Shown piece by piece: positions 8,695 through 17,900 of a stretch of 64,000 bases of DNA. How positions within the stretch are numbered: the stretch's first letter is position 1; every line of letters begins with the position of its first letter. A model generated the notes under the pieces. The model searched no databases, was not told where the DNA came from, and saw only the letters and a program-made list of their open reading frames with translations. Origin of the DNA: a bacterium (lineage in GTDB: Bacteria; Bacillota; Bacilli; Lactobacillales; Streptococcaceae); contig CAJNCA010000007.1 of assembly GCA_905221145.1 (NCBI GenBank), positions 1-64,000 of the forward strand, read 5' to 3'. The translations under genes were made by a program, and so were the position numbers.

Positions 8695-8722
8695 ATTATA
8701 TAACTTCCATTAAGAAAGTCAA
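8695..8722 (-). promoter_or_regulatory. Sigma-A promoter of the VOC gene
   Basis: Minus strand TTGACT (8717-8722), 16-base spacer, TATAAT (8695-8700). The operator begins two bases after the -10. Confidence 0.75.
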
Positions 8723-8748
8723 GCCAGACAAATTGAAGCATCCCACTC

Positions 8749-8787
8749 AGCAAAAAACAATCCCAGAAAAAATCTTCTAGGATTGTG
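8749..8787 (-). terminator. Terminator after the DUF4767-like lipoprotein gene
   Basis: Minus strand CACAATCCTAGAA, short loop, TTCTGGGATTG, then six Ts, ending transcription before the VOC promoter. Confidence 0.75.
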
Positions 8788-8793
8788 TTGTAG

Positions 8794-9966
8794 TTATTTA
8801 ACAAGACTAGCAAATTTATTTCTCAAATCAACGTTTTCTGTAGGATTAAGTGACAGCACATCACTACTTGCAGTTGGCGAGTGGAAAACAATTCCTTCGC
8901 CAGTGTCTGTAATGGCAAAGAAGTAATTGTGAACGGTTGGATAGTTATCCCAATTACTGTAAGTTTCTACAATGCGGTATTTGGCAGTACCACTACCTGT
9001 TTTTGAAAATTCCGCATCTAGTTTGCTACCATCTTTCCAGTAAAGCATGTCGGCACTGATATTCCCCCATCCGATTCCTTTTTTATAGTTAGGCTGACCC
9101 ATTTCATCACCCCAACTCTTCATAAAGTCAGCTAAAGCAGCAGATTTATCAGCTGTCCAAGGGCCGGTTTCTTCTGCTTTGGAAGGAGTCATTTCCTTGA
9201 CCTCTTTCTTGCTTTCACTCGATGAACTGATAGATTCGGATTTAGCAGTAGATGAGGAGTTTTCTCCCTGACCTTCCTTAGCAGCAGTATAGCTGAACTC
9301 CTCCCAAGAAGACTGGTCTGGTACAAGCTCATCAACATCAGATTTACCGAAACTCTCAAGCAACTTCTTATCTGTAATCTTGATAGACTTGCTATCTACT
9401 TTTGTAGCACTCTTAGCACCTTCTAGTTTATAAAGAGTTCCTTCCCCTTCACCTGTTCCAGAAGACCAAGTCAAAACTAAGACCTCACCTGTCTTAAATA
9501 ATTTCATCGAGCTACGAGCACCACCATGTCCTGCCACATATCCTTCTGCTAGTAGGGTTGGTTGACCTTCTTTCAGATAATACAAACCTGTAAAGAAGTA
9601 ATTTTTCCCTGCTGTTTGGCTACCTACTAACATTTCAGACTGGCCATCTCCATCTAAATCCAAGAAAGTATAGCGTTGTTTTGAAGGATCCGCTGCAGCT
9701 GCTTCGATAACCCATGAGTTTATCATATGGTCAGATTTGTGAAGCTTGGCTTCGATATCTGGAGCCTGTTTCTTGCCAGAAGATAAGATAACCTCATAAT
9801 CCTCAAAAATGCTCTTATAAAGGTCTTCTGCCTTTGTCTCAGCCTGCTCCTTAGATCCACCAAAAAAATTTTTCAAAGGCTCTGGCAAACCAATTGAACC
9901 ACAAGCAGTCAAGCAGGTTACTGAAAGGGCCATAACCAAACCCAATATCCATTTCTTTTTCATCAT
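8794..9966 (-). CDS. DUF4767-like lipoprotein
   Basis: 390 aa. The N-terminus has two start methionines, then a lipoprotein signal ending in the lipobox LTAC at about residue 22. Residues about 40-200 contain an acidic LDLDGDGQSEML segment resembling a calcium-binding dockerin/EF-like loop. A Ser/Lys/Glu-rich linker covers about 230-270. The C-terminal 115 residues (FMKSWGDEMGQPNYKKGIGW to the end) look like the DUF4767 domain of Gram-positive lipoproteins. No enzymatic function is known. A terminator follows the gene. Confidence 0.7.
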   Translation of the reverse strand: MMKKKWILGLVMALSVTCLTACGSIGLPEPLKNFFGGSKEQAETKAEDLYKSIFEDYEVILSSGKKQAPDIEAKLHKSDHMINSWVIEAAAADPSKQRYTFLDLDGDGQSEMLVGSQTAGKNYFFTGLYYLKEGQPTLLAEGYVAGHGGARSSMKLFKTGEVLVLTWSSGTGEGEGTLYKLEGAKSATKVDSKSIKITDKKLLESFGKSDVDELVPDQSSWEEFSYTAAKEGQGENSSSTAKSESISSSSESKKEVKEMTPSKAEETGPWTADKSAALADFMKSWGDEMGQPNYKKGIGWGNISADMLYWKDGSKLDAEFSKTGSGTAKYRIVETYSNWDNYPTVHNYFFAITDTGEGIVFHSPTASSDVLSLNPTENVDLRNKFASLVK

Positions 9967-10089
9967 ACTCTTTTTCCTTTTTCTCCTTTTTTATTCATTA
10001 TACAAGAAAGACTGGAGAAAATTCAATTAAAATCCTTAAAAAGTCTTTGTAAACTGTAATAAAATCAGATTTATTTATAGACCAACAGA

Positions 10090-10120
10090 AAAAGGAGCGG
10101 ATATAATATCCTACTCCTTA
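10090..10120 (-). terminator. Terminator after the 1052-aa LPXTG gene
   Basis: Minus strand AAGGAG-T-AGGATAT / ATATCC-G-CTCCTT followed by Ts. The same hairpin and flanking bases recur at 14936-14966, after the other LPXTG gene. Confidence 0.85.
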
Positions 10121-10145
10121 TTCATATCAGAAAATCTAATTCAAA

Positions 10146-13100
10146 TTAGTCTTCTTTTTTCTTGCGAGCAAGAAATCCAAATCCACTCAAGACACCTAAA
10201 AGTCCAAGCGCTGCTAGGCTAGCGTTAGCTTCTGTACCTGTGTTTGGAAGTTCAGCTTGTCCTGTTTGAGGTACCTCTTCCCCATATTCTGAGTGTTCTC
10301 CATGAGATGACTTGTCCTCTTTTTGGGCAACCGCTTCATCTTGATGAGAACCTTCTTGTTTTGTAGGTTCATCAATCTTAACAGAATTTGACTGAAGGTA
10401 TTCTTGATCCTGTGGTTTCGTTACGTCATCACCTATTAACTCAGTATATAAATGAGTAACAATACCATCTTTTTCATGGGTCATTGTATATCGATATTTC
10501 TTACCATTTTTCGATATGATATCAGATTTAGGAGCCGATTTACCAATTTGAATTGGAATGAGTTCTTCATTTGATCCAATAATAATATGGCGAGTAATCA
10601 ATAATGGAGCTACAGAATGAACCGCTGGGTCACCTTTTTCACTAATGATACCTTCTGGTAATGCTGGCTGTACTTCTGGCTCACCTTTCTCACTTACAAC
10701 TCCTTCTGGTAATACCGGCTGTACTTCTGGTTCGCCTTTTTCACTTACAACTCCTTCTGGCAACGCTGGTTGTATTTCTGGTTCGCCCTTTTCGCTCACA
10801 ACTCCTTCTGGCAACGTTGGCTGTACTTCTGGTTCACCCTTCTCGCTTACAACTCCTTCCGGTAATGCTGGTCGTACTTCCGGTTCACCTTTTTCACTAA
10901 AATATTCTACAAAGTCATAAATAACCGCTTTTTCATTTTCATCAACTGTACCCATTTCTGGCGATGAAGTAGCACGATGTCCTTTGTAAAAATAAGACTT
11001 ACCATCTTTTTGAAGTATTGTTCCCACATTAGGAGCAGTAGACGTATATTCATCTCCGATAGAAGCATCTTGTGTTAGTAGTTTTCCTGCTGCTATTTCG
11101 GTACTTGTGCCTTCTATCATGTATTTTTCAAATACATTTCCAGCAGTTGCTAACTTATAGACATAGGTAATTACAGTGGTTCCTGCTATTACGTTTCCTG
11201 ACTCTGCAGGGGAACCATCTTTCAATCCTACTAGTTTATATTTTTTACCGTCTTTTGTGATTTCTGGTAGTTTTACCGTTGTAGCATCATATGAATTTGC
11301 ATTATTTGTTGATGTTGGTGTTCCTACTACTACTTTGTTATTGTCCTTATTTAAGTAATATTTAGTTTCAGTAGATGATACAACTACATCGTTAACAACA
11401 GTTGCATTTTCTTTAATAGAAGTTCCATCTGCTAGTTGGTATTTAACAATGACACTACCTTTACTTTCAGTTGTCTCTGTTTCTTCTTTAGCGTAGATGT
11501 TTTTGATATTTGTTAATTTATCACTAATATGATAGGCACGGGTTGGTTGGTATAAGTCGTAATAATGAATTTCACTATAAATAGGCTCAGATACTGACGC
11601 ATGTTGTTCATATTTAGTAGGTGCGGCAATTCTATATCGAACTCCATCTTTTTCATATTCTTTATATAATTTACCTAATCCATATTGGTATCTAGTATCT
11701 TCACTATAATATTTCGTACCAAAATAACCAAAGCTATAAGCTAAATAAGTTTTTTCTGGTTGATTAGAATCATCATCTTCACTAGGATAATAATAATCTG
11801 TATTCTTATCTCCTAGTTTAAAATCCACATTTACTTCAAACACATTTTTTATAAAAGTTGCATTTGTTGGAACTTGGTCGACATACTGAATTGCTTTATG
11901 AGCCTCTTTAAACTTCGTGACATTTGCTTTTTCACTCTCGTAGTTAGCAGTCTCTTTAAAGTCTTCAATATTTCCAACAAATTTTGGTTCTACTTTATCT
12001 CGAGAATTTTTCCATCCTACTGTAATTTCATTTTCACCAAATTTTTCTTTTAGCTTAGTTATATATTCTGTCACATCGTGATACTCGACAAATTTCCCAT
12101 TTTCTCTTATATAACCATTAAACTCCTGATGTACAGAATAAGTAGGACGATTCTTATTATCTACTGCATCTTTATTTGTTAATGTAATCTTATAGATTTC
12201 TTCCCAGGTCTTCTCTTTTTCAGGATGAATAACATCTTCGTCTTTTAAATCTCTTAACCTCTCATCTAAAAGATTGTTTAAGCCTTCCTCTAATGCTTTC
12301 TCATTAAAAAATGCTCCAGCTGTATAAGCTGCTTGTTCCGTTGCTGTAGAAACAGATTCTTTTAATGCTACCTCATTTTTTTCAACAACTAAGATAGTAT
12401 CTCCTTCCTTAATTCCACCATCAGTTGTTATATTTTCTTTTGTAAACTCTTTAGCATCATTTTCACCTTGTTTAAATGTTTCAACAGCCCAAGAATCATT
12501 AGCTGTAGTTGGTTTTGTAGCTAAAACATACTTTCCGTATTTTCCTTCATCTATTTCCGATACTAACCAAACTCGACTACCTTCTTTAATTTTGTTATAG
12601 CGAATACTTCCATCTTCATTATGCAAGTTTCCAGGATTTGCATGTACTGTAATATCATTGAAAGTTGTTTCCTTAGCAGTTCCCTCATGTTTATCTACTT
12701 CTGTATCAATCTTATGATATTTTTCTCCGTTCTTTTCTAAAACTTTATCAGCTTCTTTGATTTTACTTAAACCATCATCATTTAAATTCGTTACATTACC
12801 TTCATAACGTTTGCCAAAAAGTCCACGAATTTTATATTCCATAGTGGTACTAGAAAGTTTTTTATCACCAACAGGAATTTCTACATCAGATTCTTCTTTG
12901 ACTACTTCTCCTTCTGTTGTGACATAAGAAATTTTTGAATCCTTAAAGCTATCTTCACCTTGTTTTTTTATAGTTTCCTTTTCAACTCTGTCTAAATTAT
13001 TTTTGGCATTACCTTCATTCTCACGATGATTTCTTCCATATCCATCTTCTGTACTCGTTGCATGGTAATTCCAACTACCGAACACATGCATTTTTGGCAT

Positions 13101-13304
13101 TGTATAGCTACCAGCACCATTACTCAATGTTTCCATTTCCACATTATCTTTTGCAGGTGTTACTGTAGTTTCATTAGCTGTATTTGCAGTTTCTTCAGCC
13201 AATACCGGACTAGCTCCAACAACCATCATCCCTAATAAGACAGACGCTGCACCAATCCCTTTATATTTACGTAATGAATATTTTTGAATTGTATCTTTTT
13301 TCAT
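10146..13304 (-). CDS. LPXTG-anchored surface protein with KGEPEVQP repeats
   Basis: 1052 aa. Residues 9-36 carry a YSIRK-like signal (YSLRKYKGIGAASVLLG) ending near VLA. A large unique region (about 40-600) rich in Lys, Glu, Asn and Thr has no domain I recognise; it shares phrases with the 2285-aa neighbour (KYGKYV near 255, and the VTADGG/TTDGGIKEGD type motif). A single MucBP-like module (KGSVIVKYQLADGTS) begins near 605. Five to six copies of a 17-residue repeat, SEKGEPEVQPALPEGVV, lie at about 803-888. The sortase motif LPNTG is at 1019, followed by a hydrophobic segment and RKKKED. It is covalently anchored to peptidoglycan. It sits downstream of a glycosyltransferase and may be a glycosylation target; that is inference. 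Confidence 0.85.
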   Translation of the reverse strand: MKKDTIQKYSLRKYKGIGAASVLLGMMVVGASPVLAEETANTANETTVTPAKDNVEMETLSNGAGSYTMPKMHVFGSWNYHATSTEDGYGRNHRENEGNAKNNLDRVEKETIKKQGEDSFKDSKISYVTTEGEVVKEESDVEIPVGDKKLSSTTMEYKIRGLFGKRYEGNVTNLNDDGLSKIKEADKVLEKNGEKYHKIDTEVDKHEGTAKETTFNDITVHANPGNLHNEDGSIRYNKIKEGSRVWLVSEIDEGKYGKYVLATKPTTANDSWAVETFKQGENDAKEFTKENITTDGGIKEGDTILVVEKNEVALKESVSTATEQAAYTAGAFFNEKALEEGLNNLLDERLRDLKDEDVIHPEKEKTWEEIYKITLTNKDAVDNKNRPTYSVHQEFNGYIRENGKFVEYHDVTEYITKLKEKFGENEITVGWKNSRDKVEPKFVGNIEDFKETANYESEKANVTKFKEAHKAIQYVDQVPTNATFIKNVFEVNVDFKLGDKNTDYYYPSEDDDSNQPEKTYLAYSFGYFGTKYYSEDTRYQYGLGKLYKEYEKDGVRYRIAAPTKYEQHASVSEPIYSEIHYYDLYQPTRAYHISDKLTNIKNIYAKEETETTESKGSVIVKYQLADGTSIKENATVVNDVVVSSTETKYYLNKDNNKVVVGTPTSTNNANSYDATTVKLPEITKDGKKYKLVGLKDGSPAESGNVIAGTTVITYVYKLATAGNVFEKYMIEGTSTEIAAGKLLTQDASIGDEYTSTAPNVGTILQKDGKSYFYKGHRATSSPEMGTVDENEKAVIYDFVEYFSEKGEPEVRPALPEGVVSEKGEPEVQPTLPEGVVSEKGEPEIQPALPEGVVSEKGEPEVQPVLPEGVVSEKGEPEVQPALPEGIISEKGDPAVHSVAPLLITRHIIIGSNEELIPIQIGKSAPKSDIISKNGKKYRYTMTHEKDGIVTHLYTELIGDDVTKPQDQEYLQSNSVKIDEPTKQEGSHQDEAVAQKEDKSSHGEHSEYGEEVPQTGQAELPNTGTEANASLAALGLLGVLSGFGFLARKKKED
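10630..10905. repeat. 51-bp tandem coding repeat
   Basis: Five to six near-identical 51-bp units encode the 17-residue KGEPEVQP repeat of the surface protein. Copies differ mostly at synonymous or single positions, so the array is likely to vary in length between strains. Confidence 0.85.
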
Positions 13305-13413
13305 AAGATATTTTCCCTTTTATTTCTTCCTACTTATTATAAAAAATCATACTAACTATTTTAGTATATCACTCTCAGTTTCCTTTATCAAACAATTATA
13401 CATAAAGGAAATT

Positions 13414-13459
13414 AAAAAAATAGATAATAAGATATCCAATAAAATCTCATTATCTATTT
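13414..13459 (-). terminator. Terminator after the glycosyltransferase at 13465
   Basis: Minus strand AAATAGATAATGAGAT, loop TTTATTGG, ATATCTTATTATCTATTT, then Ts. It separates the glycosyltransferase from the 1052-aa surface protein, which must have its own promoter. Confidence 0.85.
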
Positions 13460-13464
13460 CATTT

Positions 13465-14784
13465 TTAGGCGTTCATGAGTGATAAATATCTCTTAGAAAC
13501 TTGTTCTTTTGAATATCGATTCACAAACTTACTTGTATTTTCTAGCTCGATTTCTTTATCGGTCTCATATAAACACTTGATAAGATGCGCTAACTCCTCT
13601 GGTGTATCATATAAGCAAATATCTGAGTTCTTAGACGCATAATATTGATGAGCAATTTCAACATTAGAAAGCAAGGAAATCAATCCAAAACTCATAGCTT
13701 CAACACAGGCATTGGCAAATAATTCCTTTTGGGAAGTTGAAATATAGCCATCATGTTCCCAATAAGGTACCTCATCTACATATCCAACAACATGAATGGT
13801 AGATGGCAAAGTCGGATACTCTTTCTTCAATTTTTCAATATCTCCACCATATAAGAACACCTCTACAGGTAGGCCTTCTTGTTCTAACTTCCTAAAGGCT
13901 TCTATAATCCATTCTACCCTTTTTACCTTACTCATATTCCCTACGTAACAATAAGAACTTGGATTTATTCTTTTTGTGACTACTGAGGAATTTTGAGAAA
14001 CAAAAATCGGCGGCATAAATTGTGCGTGATACCCTAAATCTTGCAAGATTGATGTTAATACTTCTGAAGCTACTAAATATCTAGTTTTTCTTCTTAGATT
14101 ATGAGCTGGATTTAGCAATACATTGTCATGGATATATTCCCAATAGAGACGGTTTGTATTTTCTACAAAGCGCCATAATTTGGGAGTCACCACGTTATGT
14201 TGATCTCGAATTAAGATGTCTTTCTTATCTGTAAGACTGATTAATACCTGAATTAATAAGTCTTCATACGTTAACCATTCTCCATCTTTATAATATAAAT
14301 AATTTTCCTCCATCATATAAATCGGACTTGGTTCTTCCCTTGGCTTATAATACCGCGCCCGCATCGCTGTCGATCCATCACGATTGAACCATTCCAGTTC
14401 TTCTTTTTTATTTTTCTTTAAATATAATCCTGAAGTAAAATATAGAGTTTCTTCTTCTAATTCAATACTAGCCACAAATCCATTAATCACAGTCATTTTT
14501 CCATTAGGATACCTATCAATGATATCGGAAGGACGAATACTTAATTCATCATGACCAATATCTGATTGATAATGGCTTACACTCACTAATTCATCCCTTT
14601 CAAAACCTATTTGTTCATAGCCTGCCTTCCAATCTGGTCGAACTTGAGGATGGGTTAAAATATATAGATGTTCCAAACCTAAATAATCTGCAATTTTCTT
14701 TCTAGACAATTGGGATGATTCAAAGCCATATTTTCTAACCTCTCTTTGCCAGAGCCCTGGATGTATTGTAACCATTTTAGTCAT
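13465..14784 (-). CDS. GtfA/TagE-like GT4 glycosyltransferase (copy 1)
   Basis: 439 aa, ATG at 14784 with AGGAG seven bases upstream. The N-terminal part (KYGFESSQLSRKKIADYLG) and a beta-rich middle resemble the N-terminal domain of GtfA- and TagE-type enzymes that glycosylate surface proteins or teichoic acid. The C-terminal half is a GT-B fold: CYVGNMSKVKRVEWIIEAF (residues about 270-290), VEVFLYGG, TIHVVGYVDEVPYW, and the donor-binding ELFANACVEAMSFGL near 375. It is a paralogue of the enzyme at 24999. It sits between the two LPXTG genes. Protein glycosylation is inferred from context; wall polymer modification is the main alternative. Confidence 0.75.
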   Translation of the reverse strand: MTKMVTIHPGLWQREVRKYGFESSQLSRKKIADYLGLEHLYILTHPQVRPDWKAGYEQIGFERDELVSVSHYQSDIGHDELSIRPSDIIDRYPNGKMTVINGFVASIELEEETLYFTSGLYLKKNKKEELEWFNRDGSTAMRARYYKPREEPSPIYMMEENYLYYKDGEWLTYEDLLIQVLISLTDKKDILIRDQHNVVTPKLWRFVENTNRLYWEYIHDNVLLNPAHNLRRKTRYLVASEVLTSILQDLGYHAQFMPPIFVSQNSSVVTKRINPSSYCYVGNMSKVKRVEWIIEAFRKLEQEGLPVEVFLYGGDIEKLKKEYPTLPSTIHVVGYVDEVPYWEHDGYISTSQKELFANACVEAMSFGLISLLSNVEIAHQYYASKNSDICLYDTPEELAHLIKCLYETDKEIELENTSKFVNRYSKEQVSKRYLSLMNA

Positions 14785-14935
14785 AACAATCTCCTATCAT
14801 ATACGGTAACCTTCGCTACTCATTTATCTGTACTTGTTTGTCAGAAAGATTTACTAATCTGAATTATATCATATGAATCATACTTTTGCTAGATTCTATC
14901 AATATACCTAACATCTACTTAATACCCCCAATACA

Positions 14936-14966
14936 AAAAGGAGCGGATATAATATCCTACTCCTTA
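14936..14966 (-). terminator. Terminator after the 2285-aa LPXTG gene
   Basis: Minus strand AAGGAG-T-AGGATAT / ATATCC-G-CTCCTT plus Ts, the same as the hairpin at 10090-10120. Confidence 0.85.
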
Positions 14967-14991
14967 TTCATATCAGAAAATCTAATTCAAA

Positions 14992-17900
14992 TTAGTCTTC
15001 TTTTTTCTTGCGAGCAACAAGTCCAAATCCACTCAAGACACCTAAAAGTCCAAGTGCTGCTAGGCTAGCATTGTCTTCTGTACCAGTGTTTGGAAGTTCA
15101 GCTTGTCCTTTAGCTTCTGATGAAGCTGCTGGAACTTGTGGTGCTTCACCATTTACTGGTGTTGATGGCATCGTTGGAGTTGTTGGAGCAGCTGGGTTAG
15201 CCGGATTAGCCGGTGTTGCTGGGTTAGCTGGTGTTGCTGGCTGACTTGGGTCTACAGGAACTACTGGAGTTTCTGGTTGACTTGAGTCTGTCGGTCTCAC
15301 CGGATTTGTTGGATTTGTTGAAGGTGTTGCTGGAGAACCTGGTTGATATGGAGTGAATGAGCCTCCATTTGTAGAATCTTCTTTTTGAGGTCTGCCATTT
15401 GTTGTACGTTTAAATACATGGATGACATTATCAGTTCCTTCAACTCTGATTGTTTCTACCAATGCATATCCTGGAATTGATCCAGCTGGGTTATCTCCTT
15501 CAGCTAATGGTTTAACTGGTTTACCATTGACATCAACCCAGACCGTTACTGGGTTCTTAGTTACTGGTTTGAAGATGTGAAGTACTTTTCCAGTTTCTGG
15601 ATCTTTCACTGTTCCAACTAGTTCATAGTTTGGCACTTTTCCTGCTGGTTGTGAACCATCTTCTTTCGTACGGATAACGTTACCGTCTACATCAACCCAC
15701 TCAGTTACGTTGTTGACAACAGGTGTAGGAGTAAATACGTGGATTACATCACCAGTTTCTGGATTTGTAACTGTTCTTACGAGTTTGTACTTAGGTACAG
15801 TTCCAGCTTCTTCAGTTCCTGGTGCAGTTGGTTTCAATGGTTTACCATTTACGTCTACCCAGACTGTAGAAGGTTGGTCAGATGTTGTTGGTTTGAAGAT
15901 GTGTGTTACTTTTCCTGTTTCTGGGTTTGTAACTGTTCCTACTAGTTTGTAGTTTGGTACAGTTCCTGGGTCCTTAACGCCTTCTTCTTTAGGATTTAAG
16001 ACTTTACCTTCTGTGTCAACCCACTCAGTTATGTTGTTAACAACTGGTGCAGGAGTAAACACGTGGATTACATTTCCAGTTGTTGGATCTACAGTTGTAC
16101 CTACAAGTTTATAGTTCGGTACTTTACCTGCTTCTTCTGTTCCTGGTGCAGCTGGTTTCAATGGTTTACCATTAACATCAACCCAGACTGTAGTTTTACC
16201 TTCTTTTGTTACTGGTTTGAAGATATGAGTTTCCTTACCTGTTTCTGGGTTTTTAACTGTTCCTACTAGTTCATAGTTAGGAGTAGTTCCTGGTGGGTAT
16301 GTTCCCGGTGTTACAGGTTTGATTGGGTTTCCTTTTTCGTCTACCCATTCAGTTGTCTTACCTTCTTCGATTGATTTCTTAACTTTCTCAGCTTCTTTCT
16401 TAGCCTCTTCCTTAGCTTTTTCTTTTTGCTCAGGAGTCAAGCTTGGATCTTTATCAATGTTTTTGATTTTTTCTTCCAAGTCTTTATCGACAGCTTCTTT
16501 AGCTTTAGCTTTTTCTTCTGGAGAAGGTGTAGTTGGCTTATCTTTATCATCTTCTGACGGCGTTGATGGTTTGTCTGGAGTTGGAGTATCTTTCTCTACT
16601 TCTTTCTGACCATTCTCTTTAGCTTTCTCTACTTCTTCTTTAGAAGGTGCTTTGTCGATAGCTTTCTTAGCTTCTTCTGCGTCTTTCTTAGCTTCTTCTT
16701 TAGCTTTTTCTTTTTGCTCTGGAGTTAAGTCTTTGTTTTCATCAATTTTCTTAACTTTTTCTTCTAGAGCTTTATCAATCGCTTCTTTTGCTTTTGGCTT
16801 GTCTTCTGGAGTAACAGGAGATTTTTCTACATCCTCTTTAGCTTTTGTAGTAGATTTTTCTACATCTTCAGGAGTTTTCGCTTCTTTCAATGCCTTCTTA
16901 GCTTCTTCTGCTGTTTTCTTAGCTTCTTCAAGAGCTTTTTCTTTCTCTTCGTTTGTTAACTCAGGATTTTCTTTGATCTTGCTTTCTTTGTCAGATAAAG
17001 CCTTGTCGATTGCTTTAGAAGCTTCTTCTTTGACATCTTTGTAAACGTAAGTTACTTCTGTTGTGCCTTCTGTTACTTTACCAGATTCTTCACCCTTAGT
17101 TGAAGTTGGTACAAGTACGTATACTTTACCATCTTTAGTAGTGATAGTTGCTGGTTTGTTGTCACTTGTGTCATAGGCTGAGCTTACAGATCCGTCAGTC
17201 GTATCTTTAACGTCTTCTGCAATTGTGTTACCTGCTTCATCAGTATAGTGAACGACTACATTTCCCTTCACTTCTTTGTAAACATAAGTCACTTCTGTTG
17301 TGCCTTCTTTTACCTTACCAGTTTCATCACCCTTAGTTGATGCTGGGACGAGTTCGTAAACCTTGCCTTCTGCAGTTGTGATACGGTTTGGTTTGTTGTC
17401 AGTTGTATCGTATTTATCACTTAGTGATCCATTTTCAACATCTTTCGTATCCTCAGCTAATGTATTTCCTTCTGTATCAACGTAGTGAACGACTACATTA
17501 CCAGTGATTTCTTTGTAGACATAGGTTACTTCTGTAGTCTGACCTGCTTCGACACTTCCGTTTTCATTACCCTTAGTTGATCCTGGGATGAGTTCGTATA
17601 CTTTACCTTCTGGAGTTGTGATACGAGTTGGTTTCATATCGTTATCAGCAGTGTTGTAAGCAACACCTGGTTTACCATCTTTGGTATCAACAGCGTCCAC
17701 TTGAATAGTGTTGCCTTTCTCATCAGTGTAGTGAACGACTACTTGTCCTGCTTTTTCGTAAACGTAAGTTACTTCCGTTTTACCTTCAACTACGTCTCCG
17801 TTTTCTGGTTTAGAACCATCTTTAAGAGCTTTTTCTGTTAAGTAGTAAACAGTTTCGCCTTTTTCAATTTTTTCTGGTTTATTGTCAGTTGTATCGTATT

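Noticed and set aside
8655..8813. N-terminal extension of the VOC protein frame
   Set aside because: It contains the promoter, the palindromic operator and the terminator of the previous gene; the ATG at 8654 has AAAGGAGGA.
10645..10920. Open plus-strand frames over the KGEPEVQP repeats
   Set aside because: They are shadows of a periodic coding repeat on the minus strand and have no ribosome site.
16319..17044. Long plus-strand Ser/Phe-rich frames opposite the helical region of the 2285-aa gene
   Set aside because: Low-complexity antisense frames of a Lys/Glu-rich coding sequence; no start signals.
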